A stretch of DNA of 64,000 bases from Certhia americana. Its lineage: Eukaryota; Chordata; Aves; Passeriformes; Certhiidae. Location: positions 13,819,431-13,883,430 of the forward strand of contig CM031869.1 of NCBI GenBank assembly GCA_018697195.1, read 5' to 3'. Below, piece by piece: positions 27,901-41,292 of the stretch. The translations under genes and the position numbers were made by a program. Position 1 is the first letter of the stretch; every line of letters begins with the position of its first letter. Under the pieces are notes generated by a model. That model saw only the letters and a program-made list of their open reading frames with translations. It was not told the DNA's origin and did not search any database.

Positions 27901-30900
27901 GGTGGTAAATATCTGCAGAAATGTGGCAAAGATAATTTATTGTTGTGTCATAATTAAAACTATAATTAGCAAATAAACATTTTGCTAATAACATGCTAAC
28001 AAATTTTCTGAAAGGTAATATAATCACAGACTTGTTTCCTATTTTTCCCTTACAGCCGTGTGTTTCCATTGGCATAGATTAAAAGAGACTTGTAGGTTTG
28101 GGTTTGAGTTTTTACTTAATATTATTATAATTAGACTCTGGACTAGAGTTTCTAATTAAAGATCTGAAAGTTTCTTGGACCTGGAGGAACTATTGGCTTT
28201 TTTGTTCTCCAGTGTGTGTTTTCAGTGAGTAGTAAATGTTCTGTCTGCAGCCTAAAGTCAGAATGCAGCCTTTTAACACACTTTGAACAGAAATAGAAGG
28301 AATGGGTTTCTGTTCTGCACTACAGTAACAGTAGGAAGTATAAAAATAAAATATTTCAAAGTGGCTCAGTCAACTGACAATTGGAAATTAGCAGTCCTTT
28401 ATAAAAATGGAAGGGGGTGTATTCCAAGATATTTTTACATAAATTATGTTTTGAAACAGTAGAAGACTTGGATGAAATGGTGTATTTGTACACTGGCTGC
28501 AAAAACAAGTTGGTAAACCATATTTTTTTCGTATTATCTGCAGTATTATCTGATTTTCACAGATTATTCAGTTTTAAAAATACGATTGTTCAATTAAGCC
28601 ACTTAGAACTGTTTATTTTGAAAACCTCTTACATGTGTAAATGGCTTTGTGATTCTAAGCAAATTAGAGCTCTGGGAATGTAGTGCATATTTATTAAATG
28701 TTTTGGCCTGTAGAAAATGTTTTCAAAGGCCTTCTTTTCCCACAATATTCTGAAAGTACATGACAATAAAGGAGCATCAGTCTCTGACTGTGTGAAGCTA
28801 AGGAAAGAAGTGACCTGGAGGAATTAGAAGATGTGATAGAAGGACATATTTTAGCTGGCAAAGTCAGGGCTTCATGTTTAATTTACGAAAACATTAAACT
28901 TTTCATGTTTAATTGAAAGGAGCGGTAGAATGCTGGGATTTATAATCCCAGAGATGCTATGTCAGAGCTACACCATGATGGCACGGTTGCAGATGTATAG
29001 AAACATTTCACTAAAAATGCCTTTATTTTTGTTTCTGAGGGAAAAAAAAAAGGGAAAACAGCTAAGGCAGCAACAACAAAAACAACACATTAGGCATGCA
29101 CTACTAGTCTAGCTAATTCTAGCAGTGCTATTAGCAGACATTTAGGCAAATCTATTAACATTTAGCATCAGCACAAATGCATTTCGACTTTTCCTCTTTC
29201 TGGCAAAATATGCATGGCTGTTCAAGGGAGAAAAAGGATATTGGAGCTGCTTCTTAGGTAGTACAGCCTAAATGGGGAAAGAGGGTTTGGGAAATAGTGG
29301 CTTTGAAAAAGAAACTTGACTCAAAGCTGTTACTTAAAAAGGGAGTGAGATGTCCTAAGAATAATGCCGATCAGGCGTTCGGTTGGCGTGTTCTGTGCAT
29401 CAGCACTGGCTTTGATTTTTAAACAGGTCTTCAGCTTTCAACTTTTCTGTCTAGATCTTCATTTTTAAAATATACTTGGAATTTGGGAATTACTTCTCCA
29501 GGTGTATACAAAGTAGTAATTTTTAAGTACATCCATTGTGCAGTTAAAGTTAAAAATATTTTTTAAAAAGTTAATTTTCTAAGATATACCAGACAACCAT
29601 AAAGCAGGACAGGCTGAATTGTAATTGTCTACAGTAATTATCTTATTTTTTGACAGTCACAAAGGGCAAATGCTTTATTATAAGTCATAAAAATTTATAA
29701 AGTACACATATTATAATGTGATGCTGTAAACGGGAAAATTCTTCCTAATGTTAGCTGAGGTGTTTTGTGGGTTGACTGACATGAAAAATTATATGAGAGA
29801 AAATGCCTCTTAAACTTTGTAATTAAAGGAAAATATATGGGAAAAAAGTTGTCATGAATTCTAAGTATTACAATTATTTTTTTTAAGGGCTGAAGTGCAT
29901 ATCTTTTAGTCAAGGACTCAGCATTTTTTAAATGGCTGGCTGTGAAGCCCTTATAAATTTATCATAACTGATATTACATTTCCTGTTTAAAACAGAAAAC
30001 AAGCAGTCCCTATTCAACTGTTCCTACATTTAATAATTTCAGTTTGCATTTTGTTGGTTATCTTGTTCTTTGAGCTACACAAGTAGCCACTTGACAACAG
30101 GAAGGAGAATTTGTGAGCCAAAACAGAAGAGTCCCTGTGTGTACTGAGTTATTACAGATACTTCTGTTTCCTGCTCTCCCTACTCCTCAGTGGCTATAAC
30201 TGGTGTTAATTCAGTGTGACCTCTTGGTCTTTTGGAGACCCCAGAGCTCCCAGGGACATCCATAAAGCTTGGTGCCTGCTCAGGCCTTTCATTTTTTCCT
30301 GCTGTGTAGAGCATGAATTTGTCAAGAAAAGATTTCTGACCAAGTGTAGCATGATTTTTTTTTCCTATAGTGAGAGTACTCTATATTAATTTCTGCTATT
30401 TTTCTCTGTCTCCTACTCCACTATGTGGGCAGGCCTGATTTTCCTCCTCATTTCAGTTCTTTATATTGAGTGTAATTGGTGGAGGTGCAGCAAATGAAAT
30501 AGCACATCTTGTCTGGGTGTTTTATTGCGTTGATTTAGGAACAGGTTGTGTTGTAGGACTATGCTGTTGGAATGTCTGGGATCTGCTATAGCAGAAAGGC
30601 ATGGATTTTGGCTGATTTTACAACTTTACACTTTTGTTTTGTCCTTTTCACCTTTACCACTGTGGTTTGCAAGTCTTTTCCCCACCCAGGACCCCTTTGC
30701 ATCCTTCAGCCCCAAGGAAAGTTTTATGATGTAGGGTAACCCAGGTCTCAGGGCTGTCACCTAGAGGTGATGTGGCCGGGGAAGGGGAATCCCTTTGGAG
30801 CTGTGTCACCATCTCCCTCCCTAGGCTGGTGCTCCCCCACCCCTGCAGGGTCAGATTGGGACCCAGCTGCAGGAGGAGGGGCTGGTACCCAATGGGAGAA

Positions 30901-33900
30901 AGGGAGCAGAAGCTCAGGGGTGTGCTTGTGAGCCCATGGGGCTCTGAAATTCCCTGCAAGCACTGGAGGGGTACAGGGTCATTGACAGCAGGAAGGGGAG
31001 AAACTGCAAAGTTTGAGCTGAAGTGAGGGGCTGTGCACTCCCTGCATCTTCTTCACTGACTGCTCTCCAGAGGGGTCCTTTGCTTGGGTCCTTATCCACC
31101 TTTATTAACCTTTATTATTAAAATTCTGTGTCTTGTGGGCATAAGATGCTGTAGCTATTCCAATTTTTTTTCAGTAAATATACTGTTTTTGCTTGATTAG
31201 CTACTCAATTGCTCAAGCCATTGCTTTGTTTTATAATTTTTTTAATCGTTTCTTCTCTTTCAGTGAGGAAGGCAATCACATTTATATGAACCAGATAGTT
31301 TGTTATGCTAACACATATTTTGTACTTAACAAGTACAGATTTAAGTGATTATTTATATAAAACGTGTGAGAATAAATTCTTTCTCTGCTTGTCTCTTGAG
31401 ACTGAAATTCACGATTCTGAATTTTTCTACATCTAGTAGCTAATGATTTCATTTGTATTGGTGGCAATTTAAATCCTGTCACTGCTCAAATGGCATTGAC
31501 TGCTTCTACAAAAATACACAACCATCAAAATATCCCAGATTGTTGGGTTTTTTTTAAAAAAAGTAAAGATTCAAATACTTAATTTCTGAGTTAGATATTA
31601 ATCTTGTAAAGTGAACTACTTGAATGTGAAAGATGAATAAATAAATTATTTTTCTACAGAATCCTTCAATGTATCTCAAAAGTCAAATTTGTTCTGCATT
31701 GCTAATGTTATATTTCTGGGTTTCAGAGGATTTGGGACCTTTTAAGCTGTCTTAAATTTTATCTGCTACCTTTTGACACATTTTGGGAAGGCATAATGAA
31801 CTTCTGTTGAAGGAGCAGAATTTGAAAATGTTCAGCAGTGTCAAGCATGATGCCAGAAAGAGTGCAAAGTCTTTTAAGTGATCATAACAAAAGTTGATCT
31901 AGAAGTCCCCCCAAAGTTTTCTGATTTTTTTTTTTTTAATGTGCATTTCATGTAGGAGCTGATTTTCTTCCAGCACATCATGGAATGAAGTTATTACTGG
32001 TTTTAAAACATTTCAAAATGAGGAGATTTGGGGGGAAAATCCTTATTCTAGTGAGAAAGCAGTGCCTGCAGTCCTGTCCACGCCACTGAACCCTAACACT
32101 CTGTTAAAGCCTCTGCAGTGATCCTGGGCAGAGGCAGCAGCAGCTGGAGTTACCACAATGTCATTACAGCTTTCAGCTGCTCATCTGAACCTGCTGGTTG
32201 CCTACGGGCAAAAAAAAAAAAAGCTAAACCAGTAATTTTCCTCTGTAAGTTCTCCATGTATAAAACTTTAACCACATGGAAAGTTTGAGATGTGGACGTG
32301 ATTCCCTTGTTGCAGTCAGTCAGGACAGAGCAGACACACAGAGGGTGGTGGTGCCCTGTGTTGTACCTGTTCTCTGCAGGGTACCCAGGCCTGGCAGTGT
32401 CCTCAGCAAGGGGCTGTGACTCCCTCAGCCCCGAGTAAGCTGAGCACTGAGGGTCCCTTCACATGGAATAGCCCAGTCCATCAGTGTCCCTTCTCTTTGG
32501 GTCACCTTGCTCTCACTGACAAGGCAGTGTCTCACCTGTGCTACAGCCTGGGTTTAAGGCTGTCTCTGTTGTCCAGAGACAACAACAATGAGCAGGTTAA
32601 TGCAGGAAGGCATCCTTAGTTACTTTTAGGTTGGGGAAAAGTGAGCTTGTTCCAGGATATACACCTGTTTGTGTAGATAAATTTAAATTTGAATGCCGCT
32701 CTGTTAGAGGCTGTTGAGGCTGATGGAACAAACTGAGCTCTGGTTTACATGAGAGGCAAACTCTGGCTGAATGTTACCAATCTAAATAGCAGAATAGTTC
32801 TGCAATCACAGCTGTCAGCTTTTCCTCAGTGATGTACCTGTACTATTAAACATAATATCATTGTAATAATAAAGCCTCTTTTCTGCCTGGTGGCTGCTGT
32901 CCTGGTCTATGGTGGTGGCAGAAGTTAAATATGTATGGCTAAGTTTTAATAATACTGGGCAAGGAATGAGCTGGATACTATAAACATTTTATGTCCTAAT
33001 AATTTCTGTAGATAGGAAGGCTATAGCTATTGATGTAGTTGTTCATTACTTTGGGGTTTTTAAACCCATATCGGAGGTATAGTTACTTTAACAAATCTTA
33101 ATCAAGTCTTTCAGTGGCAATATTGAGTTTTAAAAGTAGTAGTTACTGGTTGCAGCATGACTTCGTTAGTATACAGGAAAATCATTCCTTGGTGATTAAC
33201 ATCTATTCACATCTTGGAATGCATTATGGGCTCTAAATTATCATAGAAATTAATGCAATCTTCTTAAAAGGGTTTAAAATATGGTAATAGATACAGCATA
33301 CCAGCACCTGCAGCTCAAGGTTCCAAAGTTATTTAAGTTGGATATAATTATATTTATTTTGCAAGCATCTAAATAAGGGGAGAATAAGACACAGAGTTTA
33401 ATAAAAAAAATTTTGAAAATATTTGCACTCAATTAGAGGTCAAAACTTTAAAAAATTCTCTTTAATTTAACCAAAATATTGCTATTCCTGATGCATGTGA
33501 AATACTCTGTCCATTCTAAAGTTTGAAACCTATGGCAGAATTGTAACATTCTATGTACTGACTATTCACTTCATACTAGTGAATTCAGTCAGCTGGATTT
33601 CTTGTGATTCTCACCATTAAATCAAGGAAGAAAATTTATTGCACAAGTTTAATTTTTCAAGGCTGCTGCTTCTCACCTGTGCACTGTGCTCATATTTTTT
33701 TTAAGGGTCATTTGCAGATTAATTTTTCCAGCAGTCCAAAAGAACAGGCTTTATGAAAAACAAAATAAGGCAGTTGCTTGAAACTCAGCTTCTGGTTTCT
33801 CCTATTGGAGTAGCAGGGAGCAAACTGGTACCTGAAAAAGAGCAGGTACAATTAACCTGGGGCTGATGTCCTGTAGAGATGTGGTAGATGGATGCATAAG

Positions 33901-34021
33901 TAACTTGATCTAAACTTGACTTCAGCTCCCATTCTGCAATTAAATTAACAGAGCTCGCCAGGAAATAAGAGTGCGGGTTTTTTGCAAAGACCATAATTAT
34001 TCCCCTGGTGTAAAAAATCAA
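21991..34021. other. Intron segment with GC-richer patches
   Basis: Mostly AT-rich unique sequence. GC-richer patches at 30640-31080 and 32060-32640 may be old repeat fragments, but I could not assign them. ORFs in the first patch overlap on both strands with no family features. Confidence 0.5.
26186..26202. repeat. (GT)8 microsatellite
   Basis: Uninterrupted GT dinucleotides, about 8.5 units, after TGAGC. Short, with no wider structure. Confidence 0.9.
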
Positions 34022-34070
34022 AATACACACATATATATATATGTGTGTGTATATGTATGTGTGTGTTTGT
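34022..34070. repeat. CA/TA/TG compound microsatellite with 24-bp palindrome
   Basis: ACACAC (34025-34030), six AT units (34031-34042) and GTGTGT (34043-34048) form a perfect 24-bp palindrome. More TATG and TGTG units run to 34070. It can fold into a hairpin or cruciform. Confidence 0.9.
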
Positions 34071-34432
34071 TTCTGTTAAATATCTGTGCCATAGTAAGTA
34101 AACATCTCTCTCTAAATGTTTCATTGAGTGAATCCCTGCCTATCTTTAACATAACAAGAAGACATGCTGACATTTGATGGCAGTGTTCATTGTGCATAAA
34201 GTGGAGCGTGTACAGCACATTAAGAGCAGAGTTGGAATGCCAAGAGAGATTTACAGATAACAGAAATTAGCAGAAAATGCTTCTTATTACCAGTAGAGAA
34301 AAGCTGTATTTTAAATGACAGCCAGATGCTTGTTTACTGTGATTCTAATGTAATGGTAATATTCTGTTCTGTGGGCATGGCAGCCACTGAGGGTGTGGGG
34401 AATTTGGGGACACTTCAACCCTGGCCTTTTTC

Positions 34433-34452
34433 TTTTTTTTTTTTTTTTTTTT
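34433..34452. repeat. Poly-T run (20)
   Basis: Twenty consecutive T preceded by CCTTTTTC and followed by GACTTTTC. No clear retroposon body was seen on the complementary strand. Confidence 0.9.
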
Positions 34453-35477
34453 GACTTTTCTGAAGCAAAATTATGAACCTGCTCACAGTGCCAACCAGTA
34501 AGGAGTAACATAAAAATGGTAACTGTTAAATGGCAGGTTTTGGCTGTTGGTGGAGGGAGTGTTGGGATATGTGTGTTTTGCTAGATGTAGTACAGAAAAG
34601 TAAAATCTTTGCAGTATCATTAGATTACCATTCATAAGTACTTCTGTTTCAATTTTCTCAACATTTCCTTCAGCACTAGAGGCTTTTAAGCATCTGTTGA
34701 TATTATATGATGATCTTAATGAGATAGAAAAACAAGTGTTTTCTGCATAGGAATGAGTTCAGAATATTTCTGTCCCATTTGGAATGAAGTTTGAATTACA
34801 ATGTAGTCCTTATGTAGATATCTTTGTCCAACACTTGAGATTTACTTTAGCTGTGAGTTTGAGACTAAAAGTGAAAGAAGTGAAAGAGAAAAGGGAAGGA
34901 AAATGAAGGGATTAAAAAATACTGACACACCACATCCTAAAAAATCCAAAACGAAACAAAAAAACAAGGAAGGTAAATAGTCTAATTCCTAACTCATTCA
35001 GAAATTGAAATAATTTTTTAAAAGTGAAATGGCTAAGGCAAATAACTAACAGTTCATTAGGGCAATTTTGCTGGTATTTGTATCTCTTTTAATTGGTTTT
35101 AACCTTTCCCTTTGTGTGGAGCTATTAAAAAATTAAGGGAGAGAATATTCAGAGAGACAGATTTATGTTAGCTCATGGTCTGCACCATTTTAATGAGGCC
35201 AAAGCAATAAAGACTCTCAACAGAACCTGAGGTCTGGATGATGAATGGCTCTCTCCTACTGATGAATCATGGTGTTGTGCTTCAATCTTTGAGTTGCTGT
35301 TTAAATATGAAAATATGAATTTCTACAGTTAGAAACTATTCTGAAATGATTTACTCTTTCTCAGGAATATGTGTGCAAATGTATTTGAATAAAAATCAAA
35401 GAAGTTTTTCTTCTTGGCAGGAGGAAGGTTGAAGTGGCCAGATTACAGAAAATGTTGTTAAGGTGTTGTTGATATGG

Positions 35478-35496
35478 AAATAAATAAATAAATAAA
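35478..35496. repeat. (AAAT)n microsatellite
   Basis: Four to five AAAT units, interrupted by AAAAC at the right edge. Confidence 0.85.
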
Positions 35497-38342
35497 ACAT
35501 TTGCATGTTTAAATACATTTACTCAGGTAGTTCAGGCATGTCTCCAGAAAACTGATCATTAATCATATATAGTAAAGTTACAATGAGAACTTAGCAAATT
35601 GCAGCTGTGCTATTTCCCTAATGCAAGGTTAAACATGTGGTGGATAAGTAAGTGCTAGTTTTAGTGAAGTGTGGATAGTAATTTTCACCAATTGATCTTT
35701 CCTTAATGGTTTCATTTATTATTTGTTTTACTTGATTTAGTAGAAATCTGTTATGAATCAAGCTCATAATTGAAAGATGATGCTTAGGATTTACCAATTC
35801 ATGATCCTCAAGATTTCTTATTTTTGACCTTAATTTTTCCATTTTGGTACTTGAAAAATATGTGAAATAGCAATCTGAAAGTGGACAAGCAGTGATACTT
35901 CTGGTTCACATCCACATATGCACTAAAGTTTCTATAGTGAGCTGCAGGATCTAAAAATAGAATTGGTAAAGACATGTATGATTGCTGAGTGTATTCCTAA
36001 GGGAAACTGAAGTTGCTCAAGGAAGAAATTTCATTCCTCTTCCATTTAGGAGCACCGAGAGAAACAAATCCCATGTAGTTACCTTCCCTTCACTCACAAT
36101 TCACATATCATTCACAAGGGAAAAAGCACCATCAAAATAAACTAAGTATTACTTTCTGTGACACATGGCTATGTTGTTAGTCTGAAAGTTTTATTAACAA
36201 CTTGCATTTATATATTTTTATGATACTTTTAAAATAGTGAATTATGAACGATCGAAAATACCCTCCAGCTTAATTGAGAACCATTATGTCTAGTAATTGC
36301 CAGTGATTTCAGAAACAGCCGTTGTTCTCTGGCCTATTAACATAATTTGAATTTTTTATTGCACTTCATAATTATCTGTTGAAGTTAAAAAACAGGCCCA
36401 TTTACTGAAGTGTTTAAGAACAAAAGCCCCAAATGGACTGGATTGTGATGTATTATTTCTATTAACCAACCTTGCTGGAACCGTTTTGTACATCAGTTTT
36501 TGATGGGGTCATGACTTCTGAGAGAAGAGGAGGGCGGATTCTCCAGCTTTCATTTCACTAAGTGTAGGTAAAATGGCATCTTTTAAAATTGTCTTTGACT
36601 CTTTCTTACATATCTCCTCCATTTAGTCCTCAATCCCACTTTTATATGATCTCCATGATAGCTGAGAGAAGCATTTACACACTTAACAAATTTCATCTGT
36701 TCGCCATGGCAAGCTAGCAAGGATTGAAGAAACTTGGCCCCTTCTTAATTCATCATAGTTTTAGATCAATACTTTTTTTCAGATCTGTGATTTGTAGTGA
36801 AAACAAGCTCCTTATCTGTCACCCTTCTATATACTGCAATAAAATAAATCATTGAAACCTGGTGTGTTATTACTGGTTTTCCCAACACATGATAACATAC
36901 AGTGTGCTCCCATTTGTGATTGTAAAAACCTGCACTGACAGGAAGATCTCCTAGTTGTTCCTATTTCTGTCAGCATTCTTTGTAGAAATCGTTTTAAGCA
37001 GTTTTTCTTTCTTGAGCATTTAGACCTCAAGCCTTCAGGTAATCTTCTCAATTAGTCCCTGGGGCTGTAAAGAGACAGGAAAGTGAAGTTCTATTAGCAG
37101 CTAAAATTGCAGGTTCTTGTTAAAATTAAGGTTTTAAGCAATCTGGTATTGGAGGGAAAAAAAAGGAGGTAGGAATAGATGAAAGTCCTGGACTTGTGTC
37201 TCATGGTAAGGATAGTGAAATATGTGATCACCTTTTCAGAGAGAATCGTAACTAACTCTGTAACCCTCTGGCAGTGAACACTGCTTCTCTATACATTGAG
37301 CCTCTCTGTCTTACTAACTTCATCTACATTCCCCTAAAATCCATCAAACCTTGTGTTCAGCCTTTGTAGGGTCCCAGTGGAAAGTCTGAGAAAATGTTGA
37401 GCCTAGAGGACAAGTGGCTGGGCAGAGAGGGGACAGGCTGTGAGTTGTTCTGACCTGAGCCAGTTGCTTTTTTAGGGCATTCAGTTAATAAATAACTCCA
37501 CCCATCACCTATTGCTTCTTTCTGTGGCAGAAGCATCTTATATTGCCTTTTATATTCATAGTCAGAAAGCACATACCAGAAAATTGGTACAACACATTGG
37601 GGAAAAATCCTGCTGATGAAAAAACAGGATTTGCTGTGAGCCAAGAGAAACACTTCATAAGCAGGTGTAGGAGCTTGTTTGTTGTGTTTGAGTTTATTTT
37701 GGAGGAAATGCTTTTCCAATAAATTGACTGAGCCCAGCTGAAAACCTGAATTCCAGACATGAGCTCTCTGCAAACTCTGAGTAGCATCTATGTAGCTGCA
37801 AAAATCTCATGCATACCTTGGCCTGTGACAAAATTTAGATTTGAAGAAACCCAGAGATTTCTGAAGATTTTTTTTTTCTAGGTATGTTTCAGTTTGGTGC
37901 AGTGGAATGAAAAGAAAATTTCGTGATCTGTAAGTGATCTATCATTGAAAATTCTAAAATAAATGTTATGTAAGTGTGGTTCTTCGTGCTTTAGTGTAGG
38001 AGGCATCTTTTGGAAGACAGCAAGGAAATCACCCTTAATTAAAAAACTGGGACTCGAATTGTTACACTACTTTTATGATAGTTTTTTCTGTGGGCTCCTG
38101 GCCATTGTTACTGAAGAAGAACTTACATCATATTGGTATAAGTCAGGCTAACTGGTTTTGCCTTGCAGGATATACTTTTTAATACCTCCAGCTTGCTGGT
38201 TTGTTGATTCTGGTTTTGGTTTAGTCACATCAATGTCAAGTAAAACATATAACTTCCTTCTCATGACTAATGAGAATTTTTTTCTGAAAATAACTTGAAG
38301 ATCAACTGTTGGTAGTGTTAGGACCTCACATATCCCAGTGTG

Positions 38343-38370
38343 CATACACATACACTTGTGTGTGTGTATG
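38343..38370. repeat. Near-perfect inverted repeat (13-bp arms, TT loop)
   Basis: CATACACATACAC (38343-38355) is followed by TT and GTGTGTGTGTATG (38358-38370). The arms pair with one mismatch. It is a compound CA/TG microsatellite able to form a hairpin. Confidence 0.85.
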
Positions 38371-41274
38371 TCTGTATTTCCATGTGTTTATATAACATCC
38401 ATATAGATGATATAGCTCTAACTCTCATATATTAACTGAATTTTGGTGGGGTTTTTTTTTTTTTTTCACCTATTAGTTGCAGCAGAGTAAAGGAAGATCC
38501 TTAAATTGGGGCCTGCCTGAAAAGGGTTACCTACAGTAGGCCCTTGGGGAGGATAAACAGCAGAGGTTTTTCCATCCTGAGAGACTAGTACTCTAAACTG
38601 AGTAACATTTATTTTTTTACACTTAATCTGGAGATCTAGAGCATTCTTTACCCAAAAGATAGTGAAATGCATCCCATTTGAGCTGTAGCATTTGTTATGC
38701 TGGCATAATGTAAAGATTTTTAAAATACACTGCTCAGGATGGGACTGATGATTGTATATGTCTTGTAATACACTTGTTTTATTTTTCACTCAGTCTCTGA
38801 CTCTGTTTCAGGCATTTTATCTATTTCCTTCTGTGTGCTATAGATTAAGAAGATACTAGGTCTCATACGAAAGTACAAGCCAGGGATCTTCTTGTCATAA
38901 AATTTTACAAGGTGTTAATTACAGGAAATTTTGGGAGTTGTTGCAAATTTGTAAGTTGTTGACCAGAAAAGAAACTGAGGATTCTTTTTCTCTTTCAATG
39001 GCCATTCATTTTCTAACATCAATAGAGTGATGTATTTACTTTCTTATGTGTATATATATAATATCTATAAAATAATACATATTCTATGTATGCTAACATA
39101 TGTATATGTGATTGAGCTTGTGAGGTTTTGAATGTCTGGCAGGTTTTTATCTTTTAGAATTAAGGACAGGCATGGATGATCTACTTATAACAGTAATGCA
39201 GACACTTTCTTTTGTTATTAAGGGAATATGTCCTGTGTTACCCATAAGATTACTGCTTTGGGGATCTTAGGGCTTGGTCTGATTTGCATTTTCTTTTGTT
39301 GCTCTTGTACATTGTTGGACTTAGCATCTGGGGATATAATAAATAATGGTGTTAAACTTAATAAATCAATGCCAGCCACTATAGTTGTAGCACCTAAATG
39401 TAGTTGTAGCACCTAGCAGGGGTTTAATGGCTTTTCTAACTCAGAAGACAGTAGTTCTGTGTGCCACTGGTGTGAATTTTGTGGGGTTAATTCTGCAGTC
39501 CATGGTGAACCTAAAAACTAAAACAGCATTGAGAATAGTAGTAAAGTTCTGTAGGTTTGTTTGTAAACCAAGTTACCGTGTAGAAGCAAATACAAAAATT
39601 TAAAATTTAAATTTAAACCATTTAAAAATTTCAAGTGTTGCACACTGTAAGCACATATTGTTTCAGTTGTATACCCGTAAAATTATGTAGTGCAAAGGAT
39701 GCTTTTCTGCCTTGTTTCTCTGCCTCACTGCTTACAGGTGATGCCAAGGTAGTGTTAAAATTAGATGTGATGTGACCCGGGATTGTTCTGCAATTGTTTA
39801 ATCTGAATGTGAGAGGGAAGCTCTCGGTGTGTTTAACATGGGACCAAGTTCTAAGTTGGGAGAATTGACTTTGTTCATATGTTTATTTGTAACATGCAGC
39901 TATTAACACAGTAGTTGAGCTCTCTCTTACCTTACAATACCAGCATAAATGAATATTTGAAATATTTATCCAGAGTTAAGAAATTCAGACAAGTTAGAAG
40001 TCGTTTTTCTGGTGTGGAGATCTGACTTCAAGCAAGGGTAAAAGAGAAACAATCCCAGATTATTTAAGTACTTTTTAATGTTGTCTGTCTCCATTGATAG
40101 CATGAATTTTTGACAGCAAAAGCATATACAGTTCTGTGCAGTTCATCTTCCTTGACTGATTTCTCCATAAGCCTTCGGCTGAGTTTAGTTATGACTTATA
40201 GCTTGAGCATGGCATTTGGGAAAAACAGAAAAAGTAGTATAAATGTAAATGTGAAGAGCTACAGCTCATTCTGTTTTTGAAATTGTTGGTGTGAAAAGAA
40301 CTCAACAGTGTTTTATTTAAACAAGGTCTGCTTCAACCTTGATTGACTTGCAGTAAATTGCCTGGTACGAGAGGCAAAAGGAAGTGGATAGAAAAATGGC
40401 AATCAACACCAAATGTTTCACATATTGATTGACAAGCACCAGAGATGTGCTAGAGTAAGATAAATTGGCTAACAGAGCCCATCTTGACAGCTCCTGAGAT
40501 GGGAAAATTGTTCCTGTTAATTTGCTGCTGGGACCTTGTCATTTATGGGGATATATATTTGAGTGCCTTCTAATGGTGTAAACAAACTTTGGATTCCTAA
40601 GCAGCATATTTCAGCTTCAGTTGCTTTAATTTCTCTCTGTCCATGTATTTCTGGGCTGTAGTTCTAAAGTGCTTTAAGATTGAAAAGATGAGAGAAACTG
40701 TCATTACTTTAAAGATACAGCTTGTGCTGAAATACAGAATGGTACATTCAAGCTATTCTGTAGCCTGTTTGATTTTCAGTGGGGTTTTTGCTTTACCAAA
40801 AAGCATGGAACAGAGCCCATTTGTTGCAGGGGAAGAACATGTATCTTTATTCCTTCATTCTGGCAACTTTAACTGTAACTATAAAGAAAAGATTTCTTAC
40901 CTTTTTAACACATCTAGTTTTGTGCTTCCAAATGCCTTTTAATCAGGTTGCAGGTTATTTTAGTACTGCAGAATCACGATCCATTTTTCATATAGTGGCC
41001 TTTCATGTCTGCAATTTCTTTTTATTAAAAGGAAATTTTAATTTCCTGTATTGGTCTCACAGAGTGCCATTAATTATGGTGATACACAGCAGTGATAAAA
41101 TAATTAATGGTCTGATCACTGTTGTGTTGCAGTCTGCCACTCAGGTTTTATTTTGGCTAAATCTTTTCACATAAAGGAAAATTTGACATAAACTTTCTCA
41201 CTTAAAGAGTAAATATTTTTCAGTTTTCATGTGTGCAAAGTGAGCAGATTCCAGTGTTCAGCTAAGGTGTGGCC

Positions 41275-41292
41275 TATAAACTATAGTTTATA
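41275..41292. repeat. Perfect 18-bp palindrome
   Basis: TATAAACTATAGTTTATA reads identically on both strands. It contains a TATAAA on each strand, but no transcript start is suggested by the surroundings. Confidence 0.85.

Noticed and set aside
37357..37773. 138-codon ORF on the - strand
   Set aside because: It overlaps a second - strand ORF of 92 codons in another frame. No family resemblance and no poly-A tail or other retroposed-gene sign.
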